A DNA stretch of 64,000 nt from Variovorax paradoxus (lineage in GTDB: Bacteria > Pseudomonadota > Gammaproteobacteria > Burkholderiales > Burkholderiaceae_C), in contig NZ_CP102931.1 in NCBI RefSeq assembly GCF_024734665.1, forward strand, positions 6,136,001 through 6,200,000. The letters are read 5' to 3'. Numbering within the stretch: position 1 is the stretch's first letter; the number at the start of each line of letters is the position of its first letter. The notes under the pieces were generated by a model that made no database searches, was not told the origin of the DNA, and saw only the letters and a list, made by a program, of their open reading frames with translations. Below, piece by piece: positions 43,532 through 52,650 of the stretch. The position numbers were made by a program, and so were the translations under genes.

Positions 43532-44884
43532 TCAACGCGCGGGAGCGGCCTGCGCGGACCGCTCCTTCTCGATGGCGCTGCGGATCTTGCCGACTTGTGC
43601 GGCCTGCACGGCCGAAGCCTTGTTGCCCCAGCTCTGGCGCGTGAAGCTTGCGAGCTGCGCCACTTCGTCGTCCGACAGGCGCCAGCCGAAGCCGGGCATG
43701 CCGAGCTCCGATGGCGCGACACGCGTGGCGGGCAATTTGCTGCCTTCGAGGATCAGGCGGATCACCGAACTCGGGTCGCCTGCCAGCACGGTGGAATTGC
43801 CGGCGATGCGCGGAAATACCTGCACGTAGCCCAGGCCGTCGCTGCGATGGCAGGCCGCGCAGTTGTCGACGTACAGCTCGGCGCCGCGCGTCGAGTTGAC
43901 GCCCTGCCACAGCGCCTTGGCGGTTGCAGGGTCGGCATTGAACGACGATGGCGCATGGGCCGAAGGCGGCAGCGTCTTGAGGAATGCAGCAATCGCTTTC
44001 AGATCGTCGTCGCTCAGGTGCTGCGTGCTGTGCACGATGGCATCGTTCATCGCACCGCCGACCACCGCATGCGACGCGTTGCGCGCGCTGCGCAAGATCG
44101 CGACGATGTCAGCGACGGACCATGCGCCCAGTCCGTCCGCCGGATTGCCGCGCAGGTTCACCGCCACCCATCCGTCGATGAGCGGCCCGCCGGCCAGGTA
44201 CTCGGGGCTGGACTCGTCCAGCGCCTTCTCCTGCATCGTCGGCGCCCGCGGCGTATGGCAACTGCCGCAATGCCCCAGGCCCTGCACCAGATACGCACCC
44301 CGCGCCACCGACATGTCGGCATAGCGGGCGGCGTCGAAGGCCACGGCATCTGGTTGCGGCGCGAATGCCTTGCGCCACAGCGCCATTGGCCAGCGCATCG
44401 ACAGCGGCCAGGCAATGCCGCGTGGATGCGGTTGCGACGGGGCCGGCGCCACGCCATGCATGAAAAAGGCATACAGCGCGCGAACGTCGTCGTCACTCAT
44501 GCGCGCATACGACGGATAAGGCATCGCGGGGTACAGCGAGTCGCCGTCGATCCGGATGCCGTGGCGCACCGCGCGATCGAAGTCGGCGAGCGTGTAATTG
44601 CCGATGCCGCTGTCGTGATCGGGCGTGATGTTGGTGCTGTACATCGCACCGATGGGCGAAGCCAGCGGCAGCCCGCCAGCGAATGGCGCTCCGCCCGGCG
44701 ACGTGTGGCAGGCCACGCAATCGCCCGCCTGGGCCAGGTAGCGGCCCTTGTCGATGAGGGCTTTCGAATTGCTGTCGGACGCGGCGGCGATGGCCCGCGT
44801 GGTCGTGGGCCACAGCGCAAGAGCCAGCACTGCAATGATGATGAGTACGGTGATGCCTGCGAAAGGCCACAGAAGTTTCTTCAT
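43532..44884 (-). CDS. membrane-anchored triheme cytochrome c subunit
   Basis: 450 residues from the ATG at 44884 (MKKLLWPF), with GGAG 10 nt upstream. An N-terminal membrane helix at about 5-25 acts as uncleaved anchor or signal. Three heme-c sites: CVACH (56-60), CGSCH (206-210) and CAACH (342-346), the layout of alcohol/gluconate/fructose dehydrogenase cytochrome subunits, which pass electrons to ubiquinone or an oxidase. The gene comes first, then small subunit, then FAD subunit, whereas the usual order ends with the cytochrome. Confidence 0.93.
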   Translation of the reverse strand: MKKLLWPFAGITVLIIIAVLALALWPTTTRAIAAASDSNSKALIDKGRYLAQAGDCVACHTSPGGAPFAGGLPLASPIGAMYSTNITPDHDSGIGNYTLADFDRAVRHGIRIDGDSLYPAMPYPSYARMSDDDVRALYAFFMHGVAPAPSQPHPRGIAWPLSMRWPMALWRKAFAPQPDAVAFDAARYADMSVARGAYLVQGLGHCGSCHTPRAPTMQEKALDESSPEYLAGGPLIDGWVAVNLRGNPADGLGAWSVADIVAILRSARNASHAVVGGAMNDAIVHSTQHLSDDDLKAIAAFLKTLPPSAHAPSSFNADPATAKALWQGVNSTRGAELYVDNCAACHRSDGLGYVQVFPRIAGNSTVLAGDPSSVIRLILEGSKLPATRVAPSELGMPGFGWRLSDDEVAQLASFTRQSWGNKASAVQAAQVGKIRSAIEKERSAQAAPAR

Positions 44885-44960
44885 CGTCGTTGCAGTCTCC
44901 TTGCGCCGCTGAATGACGTCAAGCAAATGATGAAGAGGAATGGCTCTTGATACTTTCGGA

Positions 44961-47453
44961 TCAGCGCATCACTCCGGCTTTATAGCCGAGCAACTTCATC
45001 GCGGCAGCGAGGCCCTTGCGGCTGCGCTCCATCGCGGCCCAGGGCTTGTTGCCGATGTCGAAGCGCTGCGCCGCGTTGGCGACTGTCCATTGCGCAGCGC
45101 TCGTGAGCTCCGGCAACTCTTCCCACGCAAGCGGCACCGACACACCCAGCCCCGGGCGCGAACGCGCCGACCACGCGCTGACGGTGGTCGCGCCGAAGCC
45201 GTTGCGCAGGTAGTCGACGAAGACCTTGCCCACGCGGTTGCGCGGCCCGCTCTTGGCGACGAAGCGCGCCGGAATGGTCTGCGCGAGATGCGCCACCACG
45301 GCCTGCGAGAAGCCCTTGACGGCGTCCCAGTCGTACTGGCGCCGGATGGGCACGACCACGTGCAGCCCCTTGCCGCCGCTGGTCTTCAGGAACGAAGGCA
45401 GGCCCAGTTCGTCGAGCAGCGTGCGCACCAGCATCGCGGCCTCCTGTATCTGCGGCCATGCCACGCCTTCGCCGGGGTCGAGGTCGAAGGTCATGCGGTC
45501 GGGCTTGCCGATGGCGCGCGAGGTGGCGTTCCAGGTGTGCAGCTCGATGACGTTCATCTGCGCGGCGCCGAGCAGGCCCTGCTTCGTGTCGATCTGCAGC
45601 AGCGGCTCGTGGCCCGGGTCCAGCGCGGGATCGAGCAGGCGCACGCCGGGAATCTCGCGGTTCTGCAGGTGCTTCTGGAAGAACAGCTCGCCGCCCACGC
45701 CCTCGGGCGCGCGCACCAGCGACACCGGCCGGCCGCGCAGGTGCGGCAGCATGAGCTTGGCCACGCCGTCGTAGTAGGCGGCGAGCTCGCCCTTGGTGAT
45801 GCCGCTGTGCTTGTCGATCACGCGGTCGGCGTGGGTGATCTTCTGCTGGGACATGGGGGTGCTCTTTCTCTTTTCTTCCTCCGGCCGCTCGCGGCGGATG
45901 TCGCGAGCGGGCTTGTCGGCGCGCAGGCCTTGAAAGACGGCCTGGCGCACGCGGTCTTCGCGCGTCCACTCGCCGAACGAGACCTCGGCCACGAGTGATG
46001 GCTTGACCCACTGCGCCTTGATGCCGCGCGGCGTGGGCGTGAACGGGCAGTCGTCGGTGGACAGTCTGTCGAGCTTCGTCTTGATGTCGGCGAGGCGATT
46101 GGCGTCGAAGCCCGTGCCGACGTTGCCGCAGTAGCGCAGGCGCCCGGTGGCCTCGTCGTGCACGCCGAGCAGCAACGAGCCGAAGCCCGTGCGCGTGCCC
46201 TTGGGCGTGGTGTAGCCGCCGATCACGAATTCCTGGCGCTGCTGGTTCTTGAGCTTGATCCAGTCGGGCGAGCGGCGCGACACATACGGCGAGCCCTTGC
46301 GCTTGCCGACAATGCCCTCGAAGCCGATGCGCGCCGACGACGCGAGCAGGTCGCGCGGCGAGGCGTCGAAGGCTTCGCTCAGGCGCAGTGGTGCGGGCGG
46401 CTTCTTGCCGAGCAGCTGCGCGAGCCGTGCGCGGCGCTCCTCGACCGGCATGTCGCGCAGGTCTTCGCCGTCGAGAAAAGGCGCGTCGAACAGCCAGTAG
46501 ACGATGGACGATGTCGCGCCGCTGTCGAAGGCGTTCTGCAGCGCCTGAAAGTCGGGCGCGCCGTTTTCGCCATCGACGGTGATCTCGCCGTCGAGCCAGG
46601 CCGAGTCGGTAGGCAGCTTCGCGAGGGCCTTGGCGAGCGTGGGCAGCTTCGCGGTCCAGTCATGGCCATTGCGAGTGAAGCAGCGGACCTTGCCCTTGTC
46701 GATGCACGCGAGCAGGCGGTAGCCGTCGAACTTGAGCTCGTAGAGCCAGTCGTTGGGGGACGGCGGTGGCGAGGCTGCGAGCGTGGCGAGCTGTGGCTGA
46801 AAGGTGGCGGGGAGTGCTGTCTTCTTTGCGGGCGCCTTCTTCGTTGCGGCTTTCTTCGGCAGCTGGTCCACCTCGTCCACGCCGCGCCCGGTGATCACGC
46901 TGGCCGGTTGTTCTTCGAGCACGTCGTAGTCGTCGAGCGCACGCGCATCGCCGTCGCGCTCCTTGATGAGCAGCCAGGGCTCGTGCTTCTCGTCGCCCTT
47001 GCCGTGCATGCGCACCAGCGTCCAGTGGCCGTGCAGCTTCTCGCCGCGCAGCTCGAACTTGAGCTTGCCGGCCGCGAGCGCCTTGCGCGCATCGCCGTCG
47101 GGCAGCCAGTCGCCGCGGTCCCAGACGATGACGGTGCCCGCGCCGTACTGCTTCGGCGGGATGGTGCCCTCGAAGCCGGCGTACGAGATCGGGTGGTCTT
47201 CGACGTGCACGGCCATGCGCTTCACGGTCGGATCGAGGCACGGCCCCTTCGGCACGGCCCAGCTCTTGAGCGTGCCGTCGAGTTCGAGCCTGAAGTCGTA
47301 GTGCAGATGGCTCGCGTGGTGCTTCTGGATGACGAAGGACAGCACGCCCTTGCCATTCCTGCCGCCGGCCTTGGGCTCGGGCGTGCGGGTGAAATCGCGC
47401 TTGCCGTGGTAGCGCGCCAGCGCCTTGCGCGCGGTCGATGCGGTGGTGCCCAT
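44961..47453 (-). CDS. ligD: NHEJ DNA ligase D (phosphoesterase-ligase-polymerase)
   Basis: 830 residues. Domain order: 3'-phosphoesterase at about 1-175 (FVIQKHHASHLHYDFRLELDG with catalytic His/Asp), a Lys/Ala linker, ATP-dependent ligase at about 220-520 with adenylated Lys241 (YELKFDGYRL) and FEGIVGKRKGSPY, then the AEP primase/polymerase at about 545-830 (LVRAPEGVGGELFFQKH, DLDPGEG with the metal Asps, KTSGGKGLHVVVP). This is the order seen in Pseudomonas LigD, not that of Mycobacterium. Lies 15 bp after ku and will be cotranscribed with it. Joins double-strand breaks with Ku. Confidence 0.97.
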   Translation of the reverse strand: MGTTASTARKALARYHGKRDFTRTPEPKAGGRNGKGVLSFVIQKHHASHLHYDFRLELDGTLKSWAVPKGPCLDPTVKRMAVHVEDHPISYAGFEGTIPPKQYGAGTVIVWDRGDWLPDGDARKALAAGKLKFELRGEKLHGHWTLVRMHGKGDEKHEPWLLIKERDGDARALDDYDVLEEQPASVITGRGVDEVDQLPKKAATKKAPAKKTALPATFQPQLATLAASPPPSPNDWLYELKFDGYRLLACIDKGKVRCFTRNGHDWTAKLPTLAKALAKLPTDSAWLDGEITVDGENGAPDFQALQNAFDSGATSSIVYWLFDAPFLDGEDLRDMPVEERRARLAQLLGKKPPAPLRLSEAFDASPRDLLASSARIGFEGIVGKRKGSPYVSRRSPDWIKLKNQQRQEFVIGGYTTPKGTRTGFGSLLLGVHDEATGRLRYCGNVGTGFDANRLADIKTKLDRLSTDDCPFTPTPRGIKAQWVKPSLVAEVSFGEWTREDRVRQAVFQGLRADKPARDIRRERPEEEKRKSTPMSQQKITHADRVIDKHSGITKGELAAYYDGVAKLMLPHLRGRPVSLVRAPEGVGGELFFQKHLQNREIPGVRLLDPALDPGHEPLLQIDTKQGLLGAAQMNVIELHTWNATSRAIGKPDRMTFDLDPGEGVAWPQIQEAAMLVRTLLDELGLPSFLKTSGGKGLHVVVPIRRQYDWDAVKGFSQAVVAHLAQTIPARFVAKSGPRNRVGKVFVDYLRNGFGATTVSAWSARSRPGLGVSVPLAWEELPELTSAAQWTVANAAQRFDIGNKPWAAMERSRKGLAAAMKLLGYKAGVMR

Positions 47454-47468
47454 GGCGGCAGGCCGGCG

Positions 47469-48413
47469 TCAGGCTGCGCGGCGATGGCGGACCGGGGCCT
47501 TGCGCGCTGCTGTCTTGGCGGCGGGCTTGCGCTTCTTCGCCGCAGCCTTGGGTGGGGGAGCTTCTTCTTCGCCGGCAGCCTTCGCCTTGCCGCGCAGGCT
47601 GCGCTGCAGCAGTTCGGTCAGGTCGATGATCTTGGCGCCGCGGCCTTCGGTGGACTGCTCTTCTTCAGGCTCGGGCTGCGTCACGGTCTCGGTCTGGCCG
47701 GCCTTCACCTTCTTGTCGACAAGCCGCAGGATCTCGTCCTTGAACTCGTCCTTGAATTCGTTCGGGTCCCAGTCGGCGCTCATGTCGTCGACCAGTTGCT
47801 TCGCCATCTTGAGCTCGCGCTCGCTCAGCCCGGCCTTCTTCGCGTCTTCGGAGGGCAGCGGCAGGTCGGTCCACGGGCGGATGTCGGCGCCCCAGCGCAG
47901 CAGGTTCAGCACGAGGCCGGGGCCGACTGGCACCAGCACGGCGAGGTGCTGCTTGGTCTGGATGACGACGCGCGCCACGCCCACGCGCCCGCTGCGCTGC
48001 AGGGTTTCGCGCAGCAGCGCATACACCTTGGCGCCGCGATTGATCGGTGCCACGTAGTAGGGCCGCTCCAGGTACACGAAGGGAATGCCGTTGGCCGGCA
48101 CGAAGGTCTCGATCTCGATGGTCTGCGTGGTCTTGGGGTAGGCGGCCGCGATCTCCTTGTCGCTGATCACCACGTACTCGCCGTCCTCGTATTCGACGCC
48201 CTTCACGATCTGCTCGCGCGCGATTTCCTTGCCGGTCTTCTTGTTGATGCGCTTGTAGCCGACCGGGTCCATGGTCCGCTTGTCGAGCCAGTCGAAATCG
48301 ATGCCGTGGTCGGTGGTGGCTGAATACAGCGCCACCGGAATGTGGACGAGGCCGAAGCTGATGGCGCCCTTCCACAGGACGCGCGGTGCGGGGGCTTTTT
48401 TCGAGACTGGCAT
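47469..48413 (-). CDS. ku: bacterial Ku homodimer protein
   Basis: 314 residues from the ATG at 48413 (MPVSKK). AAGGAG at 48421-48426 is spaced 7 nt from this ATG and favours it over an in-frame GTG two codons upstream. The Ku core begins VLWKGAISFGLVHIPVALYSA and includes KRINKKTGKEI, GVEYEDGEYVVI and ELKMAKQLVDDM. The C-terminus is a long basic Lys/Ala/Arg tail (about 265-314) typical of proteobacterial Ku and thought to bind DNA. Binds broken ends and recruits LigD. Confidence 0.97.
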   Translation of the reverse strand: MPVSKKAPAPRVLWKGAISFGLVHIPVALYSATTDHGIDFDWLDKRTMDPVGYKRINKKTGKEIAREQIVKGVEYEDGEYVVISDKEIAAAYPKTTQTIEIETFVPANGIPFVYLERPYYVAPINRGAKVYALLRETLQRSGRVGVARVVIQTKQHLAVLVPVGPGLVLNLLRWGADIRPWTDLPLPSEDAKKAGLSERELKMAKQLVDDMSADWDPNEFKDEFKDEILRLVDKKVKAGQTETVTQPEPEEEQSTEGRGAKIIDLTELLQRSLRGKAKAAGEEEAPPPKAAAKKRKPAAKTAARKAPVRHRRAA

Positions 48414-48420
48414 GGGCACA

Positions 48421-48426
48421 CTCCTT
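48421..48426 (-). promoter_or_regulatory. ribosome binding site that decides the ku start
   Basis: AAGGAG on the minus strand, 7 nt from the ATG at 48413 and only 1 nt from the alternative GTG at 48419, so the ATG is preferred. Confidence 0.6.
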
Positions 48427-48486
48427 CAGTCTTGGAATGTGCGCCGCCCATGTGCGGGCGATGTAGGAGCGCGGCGTCAGGCGTCG

Positions 48487-49497
48487 TCAGGCCGTGCCGG
48501 CCACCGGCCCGAGCCGGCGCTCGCTCGGGCGCGCGAAATAGAACCACTCGGCGCCCGGCAGCGCCATCGCGTTGGGGAACACGATGAAGCCGTCTTCGGG
48601 CGCGCTCAGCAGCGTGCCGTCGTGGCGCATGCCGATGGGCTCGCCGCGCTGCACTTCGTCGAAGGTGGCCCAGTCGCGCACGAAGCTGTCTTCCTCGTGC
48701 AGGCGGTCGGTCACGCTGGCAAGGCGCAGCAGCTTGGGCGGCTGTTCCGGCGCGCCCGACAGCCCTTCGGGCAGCGCCGCCATGCCCAGCAGCGCAAGCG
48801 TGCGGCGGATGGCGCGCCACGCCACTTCGGGGGCCTGCGGGTCCAGGTGCTGGCCGCATTCGAGCGTGACGCCATAGCCGCCGCGGCTGCGGATGTATTC
48901 GTTGGTGCCGCGGCCGAAGTCGAGCGCAGCCTCGTCGGCCGGCGTGCCGCCCGCGCGCTGCGCGAGGCCGGCGGCGTAGATGTCGAGCCAGCCCTCCACC
49001 ACGATGGGCGTGCCGATGTGCAGCGCGAGCTGGCCCTCTTCAAACGAACGGGCGAAGGGCTCCAGCGTGCCGGTGTTGTCGCGCGGGCCGATCATGGCAA
49101 AGGCCTCGCCCTCGCTCTGGAAGGAATGCAGGTCGAGCAGCACCTCGTGGCGCGCGATCAGCGGGGCCAGCACGTTGGTCACGCGGGCTTCGTAGTCGAC
49201 GGGTGCTTCGGTGGGGCGGAACAGGCGGTTGAGATTGCGCTCGCCCTCGCGCTGCAGTCGGCGCCGTGCGAGCGGATTGGCGACGGGCACCAGGGTCAGC
49301 TCGCCGCGCTTCAATTGCAGCGTGCCGGCCTCGAACTCGGCCAGGATGCGCTCGATGCCCAGGGTGCCGGAGACTTCGTCGCCATGCACGCCGCCCATCA
49401 CGAGCAACCGGGGACCGGGGTTCAGCGAGGCGAAGGCGTGGATGCGCAGGCTGTCGGTGGCAATGCCGGCAAATGGATCTGAAGGATCGGAGGACAT
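48487..49497 (-). CDS. succinylglutamate desuccinylase/aspartoacylase-family metallo-hydrolase
   Basis: 336 residues from the ATG at 49497 (MSSDPSDPF); the frame stays open 12 codons upstream. Zinc-carboxypeptidase-like (M14 AstE/AspA) motifs: GGVHGDEVSG supplies His and Glu ligands, and LLDLHSFQ supplies the second His; NRLFRP and GVTLECGQH are also typical. It hydrolyses an N-acyl amino acid or related amide. It ends 73 bp before the ku start on the same strand, so some coexpression is possible, but a functional link is not obvious. Confidence 0.88.
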   Translation of the reverse strand: MSSDPSDPFAGIATDSLRIHAFASLNPGPRLLVMGGVHGDEVSGTLGIERILAEFEAGTLQLKRGELTLVPVANPLARRRLQREGERNLNRLFRPTEAPVDYEARVTNVLAPLIARHEVLLDLHSFQSEGEAFAMIGPRDNTGTLEPFARSFEEGQLALHIGTPIVVEGWLDIYAAGLAQRAGGTPADEAALDFGRGTNEYIRSRGGYGVTLECGQHLDPQAPEVAWRAIRRTLALLGMAALPEGLSGAPEQPPKLLRLASVTDRLHEEDSFVRDWATFDEVQRGEPIGMRHDGTLLSAPEDGFIVFPNAMALPGAEWFYFARPSERRLGPVAGTA

Positions 49498-49645
49498 CCG
49501 GGGATTATTGCGGAGCCCCTTCCCTGCGCGCAAAGGCGCTACTCATTTCATAGCAGACCGCAACACCTACAGGGGCTGGCTTGCATGTCCTACCGACCAG
49601 GCGGCGGTCGCGACGCAGGCTCGTTCTTCATTGAAGGAGCCCCGC

Positions 49646-49912
49646 ATGAGCAAGAGCAGCAAGAGCAAGACCGCGCCGGCCGATCCTCAAAAGGATGCCA
49701 GCGGCGGCAATACCAAGGTGGAGCAAGGCGGCGAATCGGCGCCGCGCCTGCCACACGAGCACGACCAGTCGTCCGACAGCCAGCAGACGCCGGACGGCCG
49801 TCCGACCGAGGTGGGCCGCCAGGCCCATGAAGACGTGGAGCGCGGCCTGGTCGATACCGACCGCGGGCTGGAGGCCAACCGCGTCTACAAGAGCGGGAAG
49901 ATCAAGCGCTGA
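49646..49912 (+). CDS. small hydrophilic, probably disordered protein
   Basis: 88 residues starting [21 protein letters not shown], with GAAGGAG 6 nt before the ATG. The composition is Lys/Ser at the start and Asp/Glu/Arg at the end, with no hydrophobic core, so it should be unfolded. I do not recognise a family; small proteins of this kind occur in stress regulons of Burkholderiales. Its last 11 bp overlap the end of rpe on the other strand. The ribosome site and intact short frame support it as real. Confidence 0.6.
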   Translation: MSKSSKSKTAPADPQKDASGGNTKVEQGGESAPRLPHEHDQSSDSQQTPDGRPTEVGRQAHEDVERGLVDTDRGLEANRVYKSGKIKR

Positions 49913-50597
49913 CGACGCCGGCCAGCTGCTTGCGCATGTCGGTGATGACGGCGCCGTAGTCCTTGGCGTTGAAGATGGCGCTGCCCGCCACGAAGGTGTC
50001 GGCGCCGGCCGAGGCCACGCGCGCAATGTTGTCGGCCTTGATGCCGCCGTCCACCTCGAGGCGGATGTCGCGTCCGCTCTGCTCGATGCGCTTGCGCGCG
50101 AGTTCGATCTTGCGCAGGGCCGAATCGATGAAGCTCTGGCCGCCGAAGCCGGGGTTCACGCTCATGATGAGGATCAGGTCGATGTCGTCGATGGCCCAGT
50201 CGAGCGCCTCGAGCCCCAGCCCGGGGTTGAACACCAGCCCGGCCTTGCAGCCGGCCGCCTTGATGGCCTGGATGCTGCGGTGCGTGTGGGGCGAGGCGTC
50301 GGGGTGGAAGCTGATGTAGTCAGCGCCCGCTTGCGCAAAAGAGGCCGCCAGTGCGTCAACCGGCTGGATCATCAAGTGCACGTCGACGGGCACCGGGGTG
50401 CCGTCGGCGGTCTTGGCGTAGGGCTTGAGTGCCTGGCAGATCATCGGGCCGAAGGTCAGGTTCGGCACGTAATGGTTGTCCATCACGTCGAAATGGATCC
50501 AGTCGGCGCCGGCCGCAATCACGTCGGTCAGTTCTTTGCCGAGGTGCGCGAAGTCGGCGGACAGGATGGAGGGCGCGATGCGAAACGGGGTGCTCAT
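49902..50597 (-). CDS. rpe: ribulose-phosphate 3-epimerase
   Basis: 231 residues starting [22 protein letters not shown]-barrel epimerase with the family motifs [35 protein letters not shown] (catalytic loop) and EVDGGI. Interconverts ribulose-5-phosphate and xylulose-5-phosphate in the pentose phosphate and Calvin pathways. Full length. In related genomes it is divergent from apaG; here an RDD-family gene lies between. Confidence 0.97.
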   Translation of the reverse strand: MSTPFRIAPSILSADFAHLGKELTDVIAAGADWIHFDVMDNHYVPNLTFGPMICQALKPYAKTADGTPVPVDVHLMIQPVDALAASFAQAGADYISFHPDASPHTHRSIQAIKAAGCKAGLVFNPGLGLEALDWAIDDIDLILIMSVNPGFGGQSFIDSALRKIELARKRIEQSGRDIRLEVDGGIKADNIARVASAGADTFVAGSAIFNAKDYGAVITDMRKQLAGVVSA

Positions 50598-50705
50598 GCC
50601 CCGATTGTCGCTTCAGCCCCGCCCGCTTGTCCTTGGAGCAAGGAGTACTTCCCGATACATTTGTGTGGCCCATAGAGGGCGGCACTACAGGACGGGGGAG
50701 CTTCC

Positions 50706-52085
50706 ATGGACGAGGGCTGGTGGTACGCACAGGGCGAAGACAGGCAGGGTCCGCTGTCGAGCGCGCAGATCCATGAACGCATTCGCACGGGCATCATCGA
50801 CGCGCAGACGCTGGTCTGGCGTCCGGGCCGGCTGGCCTGGAAGCCCCTGCACCAGGTCGAGGAACTGATGCTGCCCGGCATGCGCATGGAACCCGTGCTG
50901 CTGCAGGACTTCGGGCCCGCCGCAGTGCGCGAGGCGCCGCCTTTGCCCGACGAGCAACCAGCCCCGGACCGCCCGATGCCCGCGCCGCAGTCCGCGCGAC
51001 CCGACCCGGAACCGTGGCTGTCCGACGGTCCCCTGGAGGCACCCGCACCGCAAAGGCGCACCCCCGGCCTGCCGGCGGCCGGCCCGTGGCGCCGCTTTTT
51101 CGCCCGTCTCTTCGACGTCTGGACGATGTGCCTGCCCGCCGGCTTCTTCATGGCCGCGGTGGTGGGCCGCATCTGGCCGGCCTTCGGCCTGTGGATGGAA
51201 AACCCGTCGTCCACGCCAACGCTCGGGATCATCTTCCTGCCCGTGGCGCTGGTCTTCGAAGCCATCGTCTTCGGCCTGTTCGGCACGACGCTGGGCAAGC
51301 TGCTGTTCGGCGTGCGGGTCAGGCTTCACGACGGCGGGCGGCCCACTTTCCTCCAGTACCTGGGGCGCGTGGCGTGGATGTACCTGTCCGGCCTCGGCCT
51401 GGGCATTCCCTTCGTCACGCTGTTCACCATGGGCCGCCAGTTCTTCGAGGTGAAGGAGGGCCGCCCTGCCACCTACGACGCGAAGCGCTACCTGGTGCAG
51501 GCGGCGGGAACGGGCGTGTTGCGCACGGGCCTGGCCGTGACCGCACTGGCGGGCCTCGTGGCCGGCGTGGTCTTCATCAACCAGCGCGAGGCGCAAAGAA
51601 GCATGCGCTTCTACGCCGGCTTCGAGTGGACGAACCCCGTCACGAAGCTGCGCGCGAGCATCCCGCGCGGGTGGCAATACCGGGAGCAGTCCAACACCAC
51701 TGGCGACGTGGTTCACACCTTCTTCTCGGACACCGTGGTCGCGGTCTTCGCCGTGGAAGGTGGCATGGAGCAGGTGAGCCTGGACGAGTACCAGCGAATC
51801 TGGGCGATGGCGGTGCGCCCGTCGATGGAGCTGGACGCACGCGCGCGCCCCATCAACGTCAAGGGCCGCCTGGGCCTGCAGATGAAGGGTGCGATGACCG
51901 CGGACGCCTCGCGGCACGTGGATGCCACGCTGCTGAAGAGCGGCACCCAGGTCTGGCGCATCGTGCTGGTCGGCACCTCGGACCGGGACCCGGACACGGC
52001 CGCCACCGCGGCGCTGCGCGACCTGCTGTTCCAGACCGTTCCGGCCGCAGCGCCCGAGAGCACGCCGAAGGGCAACACGGTCTGA
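50706..52085 (+). CDS. GYF_2/RDD-domain membrane protein
   Basis: 459 residues. Residues about 4-50 are a GYF_2 domain (WWYAQGEDRQGPLSSAQI, TLVWRPGRLAWKPL). After a proline-rich linker, residues about 120-270 form an RDD domain (RRFFARLFDVW with the Arg and Asp, FGTTLGKLLFGVRVR, SGLGLGIPFVTLFTMGRQF) with three to four membrane helices. A further helix at about 277-297 precedes a C-terminal soluble domain of about 150 residues, probably outside. RDD proteins are of uncertain function; some act as ion exchangers. Unrelated to the neighbours rpe and apaG by function. Confidence 0.85.
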   Translation: MDEGWWYAQGEDRQGPLSSAQIHERIRTGIIDAQTLVWRPGRLAWKPLHQVEELMLPGMRMEPVLLQDFGPAAVREAPPLPDEQPAPDRPMPAPQSARPDPEPWLSDGPLEAPAPQRRTPGLPAAGPWRRFFARLFDVWTMCLPAGFFMAAVVGRIWPAFGLWMENPSSTPTLGIIFLPVALVFEAIVFGLFGTTLGKLLFGVRVRLHDGGRPTFLQYLGRVAWMYLSGLGLGIPFVTLFTMGRQFFEVKEGRPATYDAKRYLVQAAGTGVLRTGLAVTALAGLVAGVVFINQREAQRSMRFYAGFEWTNPVTKLRASIPRGWQYREQSNTTGDVVHTFFSDTVVAVFAVEGGMEQVSLDEYQRIWAMAVRPSMELDARARPINVKGRLGLQMKGAMTADASRHVDATLLKSGTQVWRIVLVGTSDRDPDTAATAALRDLLFQTVPAAAPESTPKGNTV

Positions 52086-52134
52086 CATCGCCCGGCGGAC
52101 GTGGGGGAGAGGGCCTGCAGTTACCATCGCGCCC

Positions 52135-52530
52135 ATGTCACACAGCCCCTTCAGCGTGCAAGTCGAACCGCGCTACCTGGCCGAACAGTCGTCGGCCAAG
52201 GACAACATCTACACCTTCTCGTACACGGTCACCGTCACCAACACGGGGACGGTGGCTGCCCAGCTGATCGCCCGCCACTGGCTCATCAACGATGCCTCGG
52301 GCCATGCGCAGGAGGTCAAGGGCCTGGGCGTGATCGGCCAGCAGCCGCTGCTGGCGCCCGGCGAATCCTTCCGCTACACCAGCGGCTGCCGCCTGCAGGC
52401 GCCCAGCGGCACGATGCATGGCAGCTATTTCGTGGTGACGGAAGAAGGCGAGCGCTTCGACGTGCCGATTCCGATGTTCGTGCTCGAAGCGGACGTGGGC
52501 GGAGCCCCCGTCTCCCGCGTGCTTCACTAG
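52135..52530 (+). CDS. apaG: ApaG (FN3-like) protein
   Basis: 131 residues starting MSHSPFSVQVEPRYLAEQSS. ApaG hallmarks: YTVTVTNTGTVAAQLIARHWLI, the GLGVIGQQPLLAPGESFRYTSG segment with its GxGxxG, and GTMHGSYFVV. The E. coli gene is linked to Co/Mg sensitivity, and eukaryotic relatives sit in F-box proteins; its biochemical role is unsettled. Start ATG is 49 bp after the RDD gene stop. Confidence 0.96.
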   Translation: MSHSPFSVQVEPRYLAEQSSAKDNIYTFSYTVTVTNTGTVAAQLIARHWLINDASGHAQEVKGLGVIGQQPLLAPGESFRYTSGCRLQAPSGTMHGSYFVVTEEGERFDVPIPMFVLEADVGGAPVSRVLH

Positions 52531-52640
52531 GTACTCCCCCAGGCTTCGCGCACTTCGTGTCGCTTCGCCACCCCCCTCGCCCGGGGGCAACACCTGCGGC
52601 CCGGCAAAGCCGGTTCCGCGGTGTTCCCCGGCGCTTGACG
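52531..52640. repeat. intergenic repeat-like element with a long hairpin
   Basis: The gap between apaG and the next gene begins GTACTCCCCCAGGCTTCGCG and contains a strong hairpin at 52589-52625: AACACC, GCGG and CCGGC pair with GCCGG, CCGC and GGTGTT around an AAA loop. Sequences of this shape, CTTCG-rich and ending in such a hairpin, are frequent in intergenic gaps of Comamonadaceae to my knowledge. It probably shapes RNA between the two cotranscribed genes or marks a repeat family. The part-shared style with 8206-8754 (TTCGCT/CTTCGC tracts) is noted, but they are not copies. Confidence 0.5.
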
Positions 52641-52650
52641 AGATCGTTCC

